A DNA stretch of 64,000 nt from Chryseobacterium sp. CH25 (lineage in GTDB: Bacteria; Bacteroidota; Bacteroidia; Flavobacteriales; Weeksellaceae): assembly GCF_004119455.1 (NCBI RefSeq), contig NZ_NRQT01000001.1:868001-932000 (forward strand), given 5' to 3'. Position 1 is the first letter of the stretch; the number at the start of each line of letters is the position of its first letter. The notes under the pieces are model-generated. The model saw nothing but the letters and a program-made list of their open reading frames with translations, had not been told where the DNA came from and ran no database searches. The position numbers and the translations under genes are program-made. Shown here piece after piece: positions 45,389 through 53,956 of this stretch.

Positions 45389-45429
45389 CGGTTGATTTTT
45401 GAGGTGGGAATGGAAAAATGTTCTTTTTT

Positions 45430-45462
45430 AGATCTAATAGGCTTTAAAAACCTATTAGATCT
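45430..45462. repeat. perfect 12-bp inverted repeat, AGATCTAATAGG/CCTATTAGATCT
   Basis: Two exact complementary 12-bp arms around a 9-nt loop, in the gap between the AEC gene and the ParD-like gene. It may serve as a terminator for the ParD gene on the minus strand (followed there by TAAAAAAG) or be a dispersed repeat. Confidence 0.7.
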
Positions 45463-45565
45463 TATGTTTCTCTCTCGGATTATGCGGTATTAAGCAGATT
45501 TCAGCCTCTGATGCATAAATTTCAATAAATCTTCAATGGTCTTATGGATAAAAATTAGCACTCAT

Positions 45566-45811
45566 TTATTTTTTGATTTTAGACCTTAGAGATTCAATAT
45601 GCTTTTCAGGATTAAAGTCTGTTGAAATTCCACTATAAAATCCTTCCTTAATAGCATTTTTAAGAAGCTGACTTTTATTTTCCTCATCTTCCAGCAGTCT
45701 TAATCCAGCACGAATAACTTCACTCACGTTCTTATATCTACCTTCTGAGATTTTATGAACTATAAAATCTTCAAAATAATCACCTAAAGAAACAGATGTA
45801 TTACGTCCCAT
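45566..45811 (-). CDS. ParD-family antitoxin (ribbon-helix-helix), without adjacent toxin
   Basis: An 81 aa protein: MGRNTSVSLGDYFEDFIVHKISEGRYKNVSEVIRAGLRLLEDEE is the classic ParD/CopG ribbon-helix-helix N-terminus, and the C-terminal half (FYSGISTDFNPEKHIESLRSKIKK) matches the toxin-binding part of ParD antitoxins. A ParE toxin would normally follow directly, but no open frame of suitable length exists between here and 45482. It is therefore an orphan antitoxin, perhaps acting on a toxin elsewhere. A TAAATTTG element at 45839-45846 lies upstream. Confidence 0.85.
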   Translation of the reverse strand: MGRNTSVSLGDYFEDFIVHKISEGRYKNVSEVIRAGLRLLEDEENKSQLLKNAIKEGFYSGISTDFNPEKHIESLRSKIKK

Positions 45812-45838
45812 AGTATCCTGATTTTAAATCCAATACAT

Positions 45839-45846
45839 CAAATTTA
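45839..45846 (-). promoter_or_regulatory. -7 promoter element of the ParD-like gene
   Basis: Reads TAAATTTG on the minus strand, 27 nt before the ATG. Confidence 0.45.
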
Positions 45847-45909
45847 TCAAAAATCGGTAACTTTGGAGTATTGAATTTACCAATTTATGGTAATTCAAAA
45901 TACTTTTTT

Positions 45910-48384
45910 TCAAAAAGTATCAAACAAGCTCATCACCTCAACTTTATCCAAAGATCTGGAAAGAATAATCCTTTTTGAAGTTCCAGGTAACAGATCAAAA
46001 AAGTTCTCACTGAAATGGGCATCTCCGATAAGGTAGATATCTTTTGCGAGAGTGTCTGTGGAAACTTCAATTTCCGTTGGTGATATTTTTTTAACGGTAA
46101 TATTAGGTTTTGAAAGTTTTAAATCTTTAGGTCTTGCCGGAAAGAAAAGCTTTTCAAATTTTGCATCTTCACTGTCTGAACTTATTTTTAAAACAGCTTT
46201 AGACAAATCAAACTTTGCCCAATCAGTTTTGTTGATATTGAAAATATTCTCACTTACGTCAGCTTTTAAATTCTTGATAACATTGGATTTCCATAACGAC
46301 TTTCCATCAAAATCAATAAGTTCAAATTTCACATCAGTTTTTATCTCTTTCAATAAATCGCTGGTCAGATATATTTCATAACTTTTATTGCTTTCTGCAA
46401 CGGAAATCAGTATCGGTTCAAAGCTTCTTTTAGCCTGATAGTGAAATGCTTTCCAGTTTCCTAAATAATCAATGGACGACCATGAAACTACCGGCCAGCA
46501 ATCATTAAGCTGCCAATACAATGTTCCCATATTATAAGGTTTCGCTCTACGATGAGCCTCTATCGCAATCTGCATTCCTCTAGCCTGTAATAATTGGGAA
46601 ACATAGTTGTATTTCACAAAGCCTGTTGGAATTTTATAGTCCCGTTCCATATATTTATTGATGATTTCCCAGCCTCTTGCATGTTTTTCATGGGCTTTAA
46701 TGGTTGGATTCTGTAAGTCAAGATCGGAAACTCCTGAGAACATTGATTTTGTTGTGGCTAACGTTGGCATTCCCTGAAATCCGTACTCAGACATGAAACG
46801 GCCTGTTTTTTCATTATAAACTTCAAAAGGCTGCTCGCCCCACCAAACTCCCCAATAATGAGAATCTCCTTCTGTTAAGCTTTCTTTGTGTCCCCAACCT
46901 ATTGACGGAGAGCTCGGCCAATACAAGTTTTTATCTGGTGTAAGATTCTGTTTCATCGTATTGGGAATCACTTCATGAAACACCTTTTTATAATCTTTCC
47001 ATACCTGTAAAGAATCTTCTTTTGAATATTTAAACTGCTTCTGATATCCCCAATTGACAATGGCTTCATCAATTTCATTATTTCCACACCATAATGCTAT
47101 GGATGGATGATTCTGTAGTCTGTTGATCTGATCTTTTACTTCTTCTTTTACATTATCCAGAAATTCGTTATCTGCCGGATAAAAACTTCCTGCAAACATA
47201 AAATCCTGCCAAACCAAAATTCCGTTTTCATCACAGGCTTTATAGAATTCTTCATCTTCATAAATTCCGCCCCCCCAAATCCGGATCATGTTCATATTAG
47301 CGTCTTTGGCAGCTTTAATCAGTTTCTGATATTTTTCTTTGGTGATTCTTGGAGAGAAACTGTCTGCTGGTATCCAGTTTGTTCCTTTAATGTATAAAGG
47401 ACTACCATTGACTTTAAAATAGAAAGATTTTCCTTTTTCATCTTTCTCCTGGATAAGTTCTATATCTCTCAATCCATAAGTAACATTGATATCACGGATA
47501 ATTCTCCCACCTTTTTTATACAGAGTAATTTTCGTTCCATATCGGTGGGGATTCCCTCTTCCGTTAGGCTGCCATCTCTTTGGATCCTTAATTTTATAAG
47601 GGAGAATAATCGTATTCAGCCCTTTATTGAGATGGAATTTATGCATTCCTCTGTTTAAGTTGAACCAAGTAAAATATTCGCCTTCTTCTTCAGCAAAAAT
47701 GCTCATATTAAACGAAACTTCAGCCTCTGTATCAGAAAGAGACTTTTGCTGCACCTGAACATTTTTAACCTTTGCATTTCCCCAGAATTCCAGCTTTACA
47801 TCTTTCCAAATTCCTGCTGTCACCAATCTTGGTCCCCAATCCCAACCAAACTGATACTGCGCTTTTCTTACAAAGCTTCTCGGTGATTCAGGCATCGTAA
47901 ACGGAACTTTTTTTGCCAGTTCTTTTCCTTCATTGACCGCAGATTTAAATTTCACCTGCAACAGATTGGTTCCTTGTTTCAAATACTCTTTCACAGGAAT
48001 TTCCCATGTTCTGAACATATTATCTGTTTTTCTCAATAACTTTCCATTCAGATAAATCTCTGAAAATGTATCCAGTCCGTTAAAAACAAGATCAATATTA
48101 TCATAATTGAATTCTTTGAATGAAATCTCAAAGTTGGTCTGATAGTCCCAATCTTCATTTTCTACCCATTGAACTTTCTTTTCGTTTTCATCTTTGAAGG
48201 GATCAGGAATGACTTTATTATTCATCAGATCCAGATGAACCGTTCCCGGTATCTTGGCAGGAAGCCAGTTTTTATCTTTTGAGTTTTTGAACGTCCAATT
48301 CTCAGAAGAAAGATTTCTTTCCGAATACTGAGCAAAAAGAATATTCTGAATCAGAAGAAAGCCAAAAAGTAAAGTTTTATGCAT
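45910..48384 (-). CDS. glycoside hydrolase family 2 beta-mannosidase
   Basis: An 824 aa secreted enzyme started at the ATG at 48384 (MHKTLLFGFLLIQNILFAQ, signal peptide); a TTG one codon upstream is unlikely. Domains in order: GH2 sugar-binding domain (NWTFKNSKDKNWLPAKIPGTVHLDL), Ig-like domain, then the TIM barrel with IRIWGGGIYEDEEFYKACDENGILVWQDFMFA, the acid/base Glu in LWCGNNEIDEA and the nucleophile Glu in FMSEYGFQGMP. These fit beta-mannosidase subfamilies. It overlaps the 3' end of the upstream GxxExxY gene by 8 nt. Confidence 0.92.
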   Translation of the reverse strand: MHKTLLFGFLLIQNILFAQYSERNLSSENWTFKNSKDKNWLPAKIPGTVHLDLMNNKVIPDPFKDENEKKVQWVENEDWDYQTNFEISFKEFNYDNIDLVFNGLDTFSEIYLNGKLLRKTDNMFRTWEIPVKEYLKQGTNLLQVKFKSAVNEGKELAKKVPFTMPESPRSFVRKAQYQFGWDWGPRLVTAGIWKDVKLEFWGNAKVKNVQVQQKSLSDTEAEVSFNMSIFAEEEGEYFTWFNLNRGMHKFHLNKGLNTIILPYKIKDPKRWQPNGRGNPHRYGTKITLYKKGGRIIRDINVTYGLRDIELIQEKDEKGKSFYFKVNGSPLYIKGTNWIPADSFSPRITKEKYQKLIKAAKDANMNMIRIWGGGIYEDEEFYKACDENGILVWQDFMFAGSFYPADNEFLDNVKEEVKDQINRLQNHPSIALWCGNNEIDEAIVNWGYQKQFKYSKEDSLQVWKDYKKVFHEVIPNTMKQNLTPDKNLYWPSSPSIGWGHKESLTEGDSHYWGVWWGEQPFEVYNEKTGRFMSEYGFQGMPTLATTKSMFSGVSDLDLQNPTIKAHEKHARGWEIINKYMERDYKIPTGFVKYNYVSQLLQARGMQIAIEAHRRAKPYNMGTLYWQLNDCWPVVSWSSIDYLGNWKAFHYQAKRSFEPILISVAESNKSYEIYLTSDLLKEIKTDVKFELIDFDGKSLWKSNVIKNLKADVSENIFNINKTDWAKFDLSKAVLKISSDSEDAKFEKLFFPARPKDLKLSKPNITVKKISPTEIEVSTDTLAKDIYLIGDAHFSENFFDLLPGTSKRIILSRSLDKVEVMSLFDTF

Positions 48385-48763
48385 CAATAATTTTGTTTAC
48401 AATTCTGTGAATTCCGTATTTAATGAGTTCACTATTAAAATTAATAAGAAGTCCGAGCTTCATATGAGTCTGTTTTAAATAAGTCAATACCTGAGCACTG
48501 AAAATAGAATGCAGTTCTAATACAGATTTCACTTCTACAATCACTTTATCTTCTACAATGAGATCAATTTTATATGCATTTTCTATAGTAATCTCTTTGT
48601 ATTGTAATGGTAAAACGACTTGTTGCTTTACATTAAGATTCATTGTTCTTAATTCGTAAGCTAAGGCTGTTTCATATGCACTTTCTAATAATCCGACCCC
48701 TAAGTTTTTATGAACTTCTATAGCGGCTCCTATTATTTTGTAAGATAATTCATTTTCTGTCAT
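48377..48763 (-). CDS. GxxExxY-family protein (PD-(D/E)XK-like)
   Basis: A 128 aa protein started at MTENELSYKIIGAAIEVHKNLG (48763). The name motif is in GVGLLESAYETALAYEL (GLLESAY), followed by LPLQYKEITI, KIDLIVEDKVIVEVKSV (the D...ExK nuclease-like core) and TYLKQTHMKLGLLINFN. The family is common in Bacteroidetes and its function is not established. The longer reading from 48853 runs through a TG dinucleotide tract and is not likely. Overlaps the mannosidase start. Confidence 0.88.
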   Translation of the reverse strand: MTENELSYKIIGAAIEVHKNLGVGLLESAYETALAYELRTMNLNVKQQVVLPLQYKEITIENAYKIDLIVEDKVIVEVKSVLELHSIFSAQVLTYLKQTHMKLGLLINFNSELIKYGIHRIVNKIIDA

Positions 48764-48787
48764 TTGTGTGTGTGTGTTTGTTTTTTT

Positions 48788-48958
48788 AAACGCAAAGTTT
48801 TTATTTACAGTACGTATGATTTTTAAGGGAGCTAAGAGGGTATCGATTTGCAATCGATTATGATGAAGCGAACGTTATCCTCCTGCTTATTCACGGCTTT
48901 GCCGCTCAACTTTGCTTCCTTAAAATATAACAGTTTGTTGAATAAAAACTTTGCGTTT
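48788..48958. repeat. 171-bp palindromic element with perfect 15-bp terminal inverted repeats
   Basis: Bounded by AAACGCAAAGTTTTT (48788-48802) and its exact reverse complement AAAAACTTTGCGTTT (48944-48958). Inside is a second nested pair (TTTTAAGGGAGC and GCTTCCTTAAAA) and a central ATCGATTTGCAATCGAT. There is no open frame. The form is that of a non-coding MITE-like or REP-like element. A left-half copy is at 10209-10290. This and the next repeat fill the 359-nt gap between the GxxExxY gene and cutC. Confidence 0.8.
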
Positions 48959-49040
48959 AAATTAAAGATTAATATGTAAAAGTTTACCATCAACAAATGA
49001 AAATCATTTACATTATATCATTAAAAACTAATAGCCGTTT

Positions 49041-49105
49041 TGTCATTCCGAGGAACGAGGAATCTCTACCATGTTTTGAGATTCTTCACTACGCTCAGAA
49101 TGACA
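49041..49105. repeat. dispersed GTCATTCCGAGG hairpin repeat
   Basis: GTCATTCCGAGGAACGAGG and AATCTC on the left face GAGATTCTTCACTACGCTC and AGAATGAC on the right, forming a long imperfect hairpin. Sequences of this form are familiar from many Bacteroidetes genomes; only one copy is seen here. It may act as terminator for cutC, which ends at 49123. Confidence 0.6.
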
Positions 49106-49122
49106 AGTTGGTTATTTAGTAA

Positions 49123-49785
49123 TTATTTATTCTTCAAAGCTACTACCTCATCAGGGTTCGCAAAAGAGCAACCATCGGTAATTGCTGAGGAATGGAAATA
49201 GCCTGCCTTTGTAGCTTCTCTGATTCCTTCAATATTTGAGGAACGAAGGCCACCGCCTACAAGAATTTCAATTCTTCTATTAGAAAGTGCAACTAATGTT
49301 TTCAGGTTTTCTTTCCCTTCAGATACATTAGGTTTCTGGCCTGAAGTAAGGATGGTTGTAAAACCACATTCAATTACTTTTTCTAAAGATTCTTCCAATC
49401 CTTTTGCTCTGTCGAAGGCACGGTGGAATGTACATGGAAGCGGTGAAGCCAGTTCGACCAAAGCTTTATTTTGCTCAACATTCACCTCATCATTTTCATC
49501 CAGAATACCGAATACGAAACCATCAACACTCAATGATTTCAATGTGCTCAAATCTGATTTCATCTGCTCAAATTCAGCATCTGAATAGGTAAAATTGCCA
49601 CCTCTCGGGCGGATCATAACAAAGATGGGGATATTTATTTTTTCTCTTAATCTTTTTGTAGTTTCAAAATCAGGAGTGGTTCCTCCTTCACTTAATCCGG
49701 CACATAATTCTATTCTGTCAGCTCCATTTTCAAAAGCAATTATTGCTGATTCGGGATTAAAGCATGCTATTTCTATTTTTGACAT
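49123..49785 (-). CDS. cutC: copper homeostasis protein CutC
   Basis: A 220 aa TIM-barrel protein. Family motifs are EIACFNPESAIIAFENGADRIELCAGLSEGGTTPDFE at the N-terminus, FVMIRPRGGNFTYSDAEFEQM, GFVFGILDENDEVN, TFHRAFDRAK and GFTTILTSGQKPN. Despite its name the direct role in copper handling is debated. It lies 15 nt downstream of a lipoprotein gene in the same direction and may be co-transcribed with it. Confidence 0.95.
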   Translation of the reverse strand: MSKIEIACFNPESAIIAFENGADRIELCAGLSEGGTTPDFETTKRLREKINIPIFVMIRPRGGNFTYSDAEFEQMKSDLSTLKSLSVDGFVFGILDENDEVNVEQNKALVELASPLPCTFHRAFDRAKGLEESLEKVIECGFTTILTSGQKPNVSEGKENLKTLVALSNRRIEILVGGGLRSSNIEGIREATKAGYFHSSAITDGCSFANPDEVVALKNK

Positions 49786-49799
49786 TGTCTTTCTATCTT

Positions 49800-50366
49800 T
49801 TAATTAAATTCGGGAACATCCTGCAATACATCAGCAATTAAGAATGTTCCATTTTCTTTCATTACTTTTACTTTTATCGGATATACGGCTTTTAATGCTT
49901 TATCATTAAGAACAGCATCAAACAAATAATTGTTTCCATTTTCAGAAATCAGTTCGCATTTGGTTACCTGTACTTTATCCCAATCCTGACCTGCGATTAA
50001 GAATCCAACTCCTACACCGGCTTTTTTAGTATCAAATTTCCCTTTCCATTTATCATTGAATTCTTTCTCTGTAAGACTTCCATCCACATCCATGTCAACA
50101 TTCATTGCATCGGTTTTATAGTCGTAATAATCTTTGGTGGTCATTTTCTGCATATTCTTATCCAGGTTACCAAGATCTGATTTGAAATAATCTTCAATAT
50201 TTTTTTCTAACCATTTTTTCGCTTCTTCCGATTCATTTTCCTGAGGCTTCGTTTCCTGAACCACATTTTCTTTCACTTCGGGTTCTGTTTGGGTAACTGC
50301 TGCTTCTTTCCTTTCTTCTTTACATCCTATTATTAAAAACAAGGAAGCGATCATCATTCTTTTCAT
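49800..50366 (-). CDS. hypothetical lipoprotein
   Basis: A 188 aa protein started at MKRMMIASLFLIIGCKEERK (50366), a short lipoprotein signal with the lipobox Cys at residue 15. A low-complexity Glu, Lys and Thr-rich linker of about 40 residues follows. The folded part (about 55-188) ends NGTFLIADVLQDVPEFN, which resembles the NTF2-like or DUF3828-type fold of other small lipoproteins, but I do not recognise it with confidence. Next to cutC and the glycosylasparaginase. Confidence 0.65.
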   Translation of the reverse strand: MKRMMIASLFLIIGCKEERKEAAVTQTEPEVKENVVQETKPQENESEEAKKWLEKNIEDYFKSDLGNLDKNMQKMTTKDYYDYKTDAMNVDMDVDGSLTEKEFNDKWKGKFDTKKAGVGVGFLIAGQDWDKVQVTKCELISENGNNYLFDAVLNDKALKAVYPIKVKVMKENGTFLIADVLQDVPEFN

Positions 50367-50435
50367 ATTCTGTCTGTGAATCATTTATCTTATTTGTTGG
50401 TTTACGCAAAGGCACAAGAAAATATTAGATTTTCA

Positions 50436-50490
50436 GTTTTTAGCCACGAATGCACAAATGAATTTATTAGTGCATTCGTGGCTAAAAAAC
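50436..50490. repeat. 20-bp inverted repeat with AGCCACGAATGCAC arms
   Basis: GTTTTTAGCCACGAATGCAC (50436-50455) faces GTGCATTCGTGGCTAAAAAAC (reverse complement with one extra A). Located 8 nt after the glycosylasparaginase stop, so it may double as a terminator on the minus strand. Confidence 0.65.
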
Positions 50491-50497
50491 TTGTGCA

Positions 50498-51493
50498 TTA
50501 TTTTACTGCAAATTCAGGTTTTTCAAGGCGGTTTCCTTTCTGGTCGTAAACCGCAAAGTTGAATCCGTCCTGAATACAGTAAGCTCCGTATTCTCCTTTT
50601 TTATTGATGGCGATAAAACCTACCTGAATATCTTTAAGGTTTTTATTTCTTCTCTGATTAATCTTTACAATTCTGTCTACCGCTTCTTTACAAGCCTGTT
50701 GTGGGGTTCTTCCTTGCCTCATTAATTCTACCACAAGATGAGTTCCTACCGTTCTTATCACCTCTTCACCGTGTCCGGTTGCTGTTGCCGCTCCTACTTC
50801 ATTATCTACAAATAAACCTGCTCCTATAATGGGAGAATCTCCTACTCTTCCATGCATTTTGAAAGCCATTCCGCTGGTAGTACAGGCTCCGGAGAGATTC
50901 CCATTCGCATCAAGAGCGATCATTCCTATGGTGTCGTGGTTTTCAATGTTAGCAATGGGCTTATATTTGCTTGTTTTCAACCATTCCTTCCATTCTTTTT
51001 CAGATTCTTCGGTAAGAAGATTTTCTTTTTTGAAACCTTGAGAAAGGGCAAACTGAAATGCACCATCTCCTACCAACATAACGTGAGGCGTTTTTTCCAT
51101 CACAGCTCTGGCTACGGAGATAGGATTTTTAATATTTTCAAGACAGGCCACTGAACCGATATTGTAGTTATCATCCATAATGCAGGCATCCAATGTTACC
51201 CTTCCATCTCTGTCCGGACGGCCACCATAACCTACGCTTCTTTCTTTGGGATCCAATTCTACCAGCCTCACTCCTTTTTCAACAGCATCCAGAGCTTTTC
51301 CTCCTTTTCCAAGGATAGTCCAGGCTTCTTCATTGGCCTTGAGACCGAAATTCCAGGTTGAAAGTACGATAGGTTTATTGGTAACAGTATTGTTTTCAGG
51401 CAATTCTTTCGCCATCAGATCTAATGGATTTACAGCGAGTGCCGCGGTTGCGATTCCCAGCTTTTTGATAAAACTTCTTCGGTTATTGTTCAT
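50498..51493 (-). CDS. N4-(beta-N-acetylglucosaminyl)-L-asparaginase (Tat-exported)
   Basis: A 331 aa Ntn-hydrolase that removes Asn-linked glycans by cleaving the GlcNAc-Asn bond. The N-terminus carries a twin-arginine signal (NNRRSFIKKLGIATAALAV). Autocleavage occurs before the nucleophilic Thr in NIENHDTIGMIALDANGNLSGACTTSGMAFKMHGRVGDSPIIGAG, a motif also known from the Elizabethkingia enzyme. Other blocks: TWNFGLKANEEAW, GYGGRPDRDGRVTLDA. Fits the scavenging of host or environmental glycoproteins, as do the GH2 and GH20 enzymes in this window. Confidence 0.94.
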   Translation of the reverse strand: MNNNRRSFIKKLGIATAALAVNPLDLMAKELPENNTVTNKPIVLSTWNFGLKANEEAWTILGKGGKALDAVEKGVRLVELDPKERSVGYGGRPDRDGRVTLDACIMDDNYNIGSVACLENIKNPISVARAVMEKTPHVMLVGDGAFQFALSQGFKKENLLTEESEKEWKEWLKTSKYKPIANIENHDTIGMIALDANGNLSGACTTSGMAFKMHGRVGDSPIIGAGLFVDNEVGAATATGHGEEVIRTVGTHLVVELMRQGRTPQQACKEAVDRIVKINQRRNKNLKDIQVGFIAINKKGEYGAYCIQDGFNFAVYDQKGNRLEKPEFAVK

Positions 51494-51601
51494 TGTATAT
51501 CAAAATTATAGTATCAACAAATCTAAAAAAAACTTCTTTGAAATCCTTATTATCATTGAATGAATATCTATATCTGATTTTTAATTATCTTTACTGCTGT
51601 A

Positions 51602-52207
51602 ATGGACCTATTTAAGACTTTCAGAGATATTGTTTTCTTCCAGGATTTATCTGATGAAGAAATTAATGTTTTGATCCGTATCAGCACCCCCAGACTTCTA
51701 AGAAAAAAAGAAACGCTGGCACAGCCGGGACAGTCTTTTAATGATCTATTTATTCTTTCCAACGGATTGCTTAGATTTTTCTTTGATGATGAGAATGGTA
51801 TTGAAACCAATCTTTTTTTACCATCAGAAAAAGAAGCTGCCATTATGGAAAGCCCTGAATCATTTTCAGGAGAAAGCGAAAGAAAATATACGATTGAAGC
51901 TGTTATCGAATCTCAGATCTTTTTATTTAACAAAGCTGAGTTTGAAGAAGTGGCATTCCAGCACAGGGGAATTTATAATGCTTATATAAAATCTTTAAAA
52001 CAGATTATTAACACGCTAAAGATACGCACTGAACAATTTTGTTCTACTTCTCCGCATTCGAGATATGAAGAGTTTCTGGAAAATCGTCCATTTACCTCTC
52101 AAAACGCTAACAGAAAGTATATTGCCAATTTTCTGGGCATTACTCCCAATTCTCTTTCAAGGATGACCGCAAGGGTTCATAAAAAAAGAAACGAAAGAAA
52201 AAAATAA
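51602..52207 (+). CDS. Crp/Fnr-family transcriptional regulator
   Basis: A 201 aa protein with a cyclic-nucleotide-binding-like domain (residues about 10-120: LSDEEINVLIRIS, GQSFNDLFILSNGLLRFFFDDENG) and a C-terminal HTH (FTSQNANRKYIANFLGITPNSLSRMTARV). No Cys cluster for an Fnr iron-sulfur site is present. Bacteroidetes have many such proteins and the ligand is unknown. Divergent from the glycosylasparaginase gene, with a 108-nt shared gap. Confidence 0.88.
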   Translation: MDLFKTFRDIVFFQDLSDEEINVLIRISTPRLLRKKETLAQPGQSFNDLFILSNGLLRFFFDDENGIETNLFLPSEKEAAIMESPESFSGESERKYTIEAVIESQIFLFNKAEFEEVAFQHRGIYNAYIKSLKQIINTLKIRTEQFCSTSPHSRYEEFLENRPFTSQNANRKYIANFLGITPNSLSRMTARVHKKRNERKK

Positions 52208-52426
52208 CTTAGGAATACTTTTTCTCACTTTATTCGATCTATTTTTGCTTCATCAAAATACTGTTACACAATTTATTAAAAGCAAAAATGAGAAATTATT
52301 ATTCACAAAAACGTATTACATTACATCATCTTTAATCTTCATTTAAGATGTAAGTTAACTGACTACTGCCTGTAGTTGGACTACTACCTTGTTTTACTTT
52401 TAAATATTACCTTATACCAATATATT

Positions 52427-52792
52427 ATGCAAAGAATATCCATCCTTCTCTGCCTGTTACTTTCATGCAATTTTGTTCAGGCATCTACAGGAATAGAAGA
52501 CAATATAGCTGATGTTGCATCCTGGGTCATTTTACTTGTTTTACCTTTGGCCGGGATCTACCTTTTCTGGAAAGTTCACATTTATCCGGAGAAAGTAGCT
52601 GAAAAGAAGAATCATCCTCAGCTCAACGCCATAAAGAGTATGTGCCTCCTCTCTCTTGTGTTTGGAGGCCTTTTATGGCCGGTTGCCTTAATCTGGGCCA
52701 ATTATGATTATGGCAATCAAAATCAATCTAAAAATGATCCTGATATTCCTAAAGAACAGGAAGAAGAAAACCTTAACACAATTGAAAATTAA
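52427..52792 (+). CDS. DUF3302 inner-membrane protein (YiaW-like)
   Basis: A 121 aa membrane protein started at 52427 (MQRISILLCLLLSCNFVQAS). Two or three hydrophobic helices include DVASWVILLVLPLAGIYLFWKVHIYPEKVAEKKNHPQ, the DUF3302 pattern seen in E. coli YiaW, and SMCLLSLVFGGLLWPVALIW. The C-terminus is acidic. It precedes an HlyD-type gene by 5 nt, as yiaW precedes yiaV, so the two probably work together in an export system. Confidence 0.8.
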   Translation: MQRISILLCLLLSCNFVQASTGIEDNIADVASWVILLVLPLAGIYLFWKVHIYPEKVAEKKNHPQLNAIKSMCLLSLVFGGLLWPVALIWANYDYGNQNQSKNDPDIPKEQEEENLNTIEN

Positions 52793-52797
52793 CCAAC

Positions 52798-53955
52798 ATG
52801 CTAGAAGTACTTATTGCCATATATGCCGGAATCTGCTGGCTTCTCATTAAAAAATTAAAATTAATACCCTGGACATTTACCACTCAGGTTGTGGTATATT
52901 CTCTTCCAATTTTCGGGTCTATCGCTTTAATATTAAGTCTTAATTACTTTTGTCCTATTACGTCTGATGTGAAAGTAGGAAACAGAAGTGTGGATATTAC
53001 CACACAGGTTTTAGGAAAAGTAAAAAAGGTGTATGTAAAAACCAATCAGGAAGTTAAAAAAGGAGATACCTTATTTGTTTTAGACAGAGAACCTTATGTA
53101 CAGGAGATTAAGTCTCTGGAAGCAAAACTCAGTAATATGAAAGCTACCGTAAGCTCTTACAATACAGATATCGCTTCGTCCAGAAAAAACATTGCAGGAT
53201 TACAGTCACAGCTTGATCTGGCTAACAAAAGAGTGAATCAATATAAAGAATTAGTAGAAGCGGGTGCTGCCAACAAATTTGATCTGGAACAGGCGATGAC
53301 GAATGTTCAGGATTTACAATCCCGAATCAGTGCGGCACAAGCTCAGCAACAGTCTCTTGAAACTAAATCGAATGCTTCTTATAATGGAGAAAACTCATCG
53401 GTATCAGAAATTCAGGCTAAACTGGATCAGGCTAAATGGAATTTATCTCAAACCGTGGTTTTAGCTCCTACAGATGGTATTATTCCGAATGTTCAGCTTA
53501 ATGAAGGAGCGATTATGGCTCCGTTTAAATCTGCTTTTGTTTTGATTCAGAAGCAGCAGTCTGTGATCGGATTTTTTGCTCAAAACGAGCTTGAGGCTGT
53601 AAAAAATGGTGATGAAGTGGAATTAGCTCTTAAAACAGAACCGGGAAAGGTTGTTAAGGCTAAACTTGAATATGTTATTGATGCTACCAGCCAGGGAATT
53701 ATGAACAATGCAGGTGGAATGCTTGGTGGAAACGGATCTACAGCAGGACTTCCTGATACCGCAAGACAGTTACCAGAAACGGATGGAAAAATGATTGCCA
53801 AGTTTGTTCTGGAAGATAACCAAAAGCAACTGACGGTTGGTGCGAGAGGAACAGCAGTTATTTATTCGGATCATATTAAACCTCTACATCTTATCCGTAA
53901 AGTAATGGTACGAATCAACAGTAAGATTAACTTCATTATTCCTAAACTTCACTAA
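52798..53955 (+). CDS. HlyD-family membrane fusion protein (YiaV-like)
   Basis: A 385 aa periplasmic adaptor. Two N-terminal helices lie within residues 1-55. Then the biotinyl-like hairpin is seen as VDITTQVLGKVKKVYVKTNQEVKKGDTLFVLDREPY and, after a long coiled coil (about 95-210), as APTDGIIPNVQLNEGAIMAP. It would link an inner-membrane pump to the TolC-type channel encoded next. No ABC or MFS pump is adjacent; the DUF3302 protein is the only inner-membrane partner in the cluster. Confidence 0.88.
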   Translation: MLEVLIAIYAGICWLLIKKLKLIPWTFTTQVVVYSLPIFGSIALILSLNYFCPITSDVKVGNRSVDITTQVLGKVKKVYVKTNQEVKKGDTLFVLDREPYVQEIKSLEAKLSNMKATVSSYNTDIASSRKNIAGLQSQLDLANKRVNQYKELVEAGAANKFDLEQAMTNVQDLQSRISAAQAQQQSLETKSNASYNGENSSVSEIQAKLDQAKWNLSQTVVLAPTDGIIPNVQLNEGAIMAPFKSAFVLIQKQQSVIGFFAQNELEAVKNGDEVELALKTEPGKVVKAKLEYVIDATSQGIMNNAGGMLGGNGSTAGLPDTARQLPETDGKMIAKFVLEDNQKQLTVGARGTAVIYSDHIKPLHLIRKVMVRINSKINFIIPKLH

Positions 53956-53956
53956 T

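Noticed and set aside
45482..45565. Possible ParE toxin remnant behind ParD
   Set aside because: All three frames have early stops or no ParE-like residues, and the stretch looks like intergenic repeat sequence.
48740..48853. Longer N-terminus for the GxxExxY protein from 48853
   Set aside because: The extension translates a TG dinucleotide tract and part of the palindromic repeat; the family starts at the ATG at 48763.
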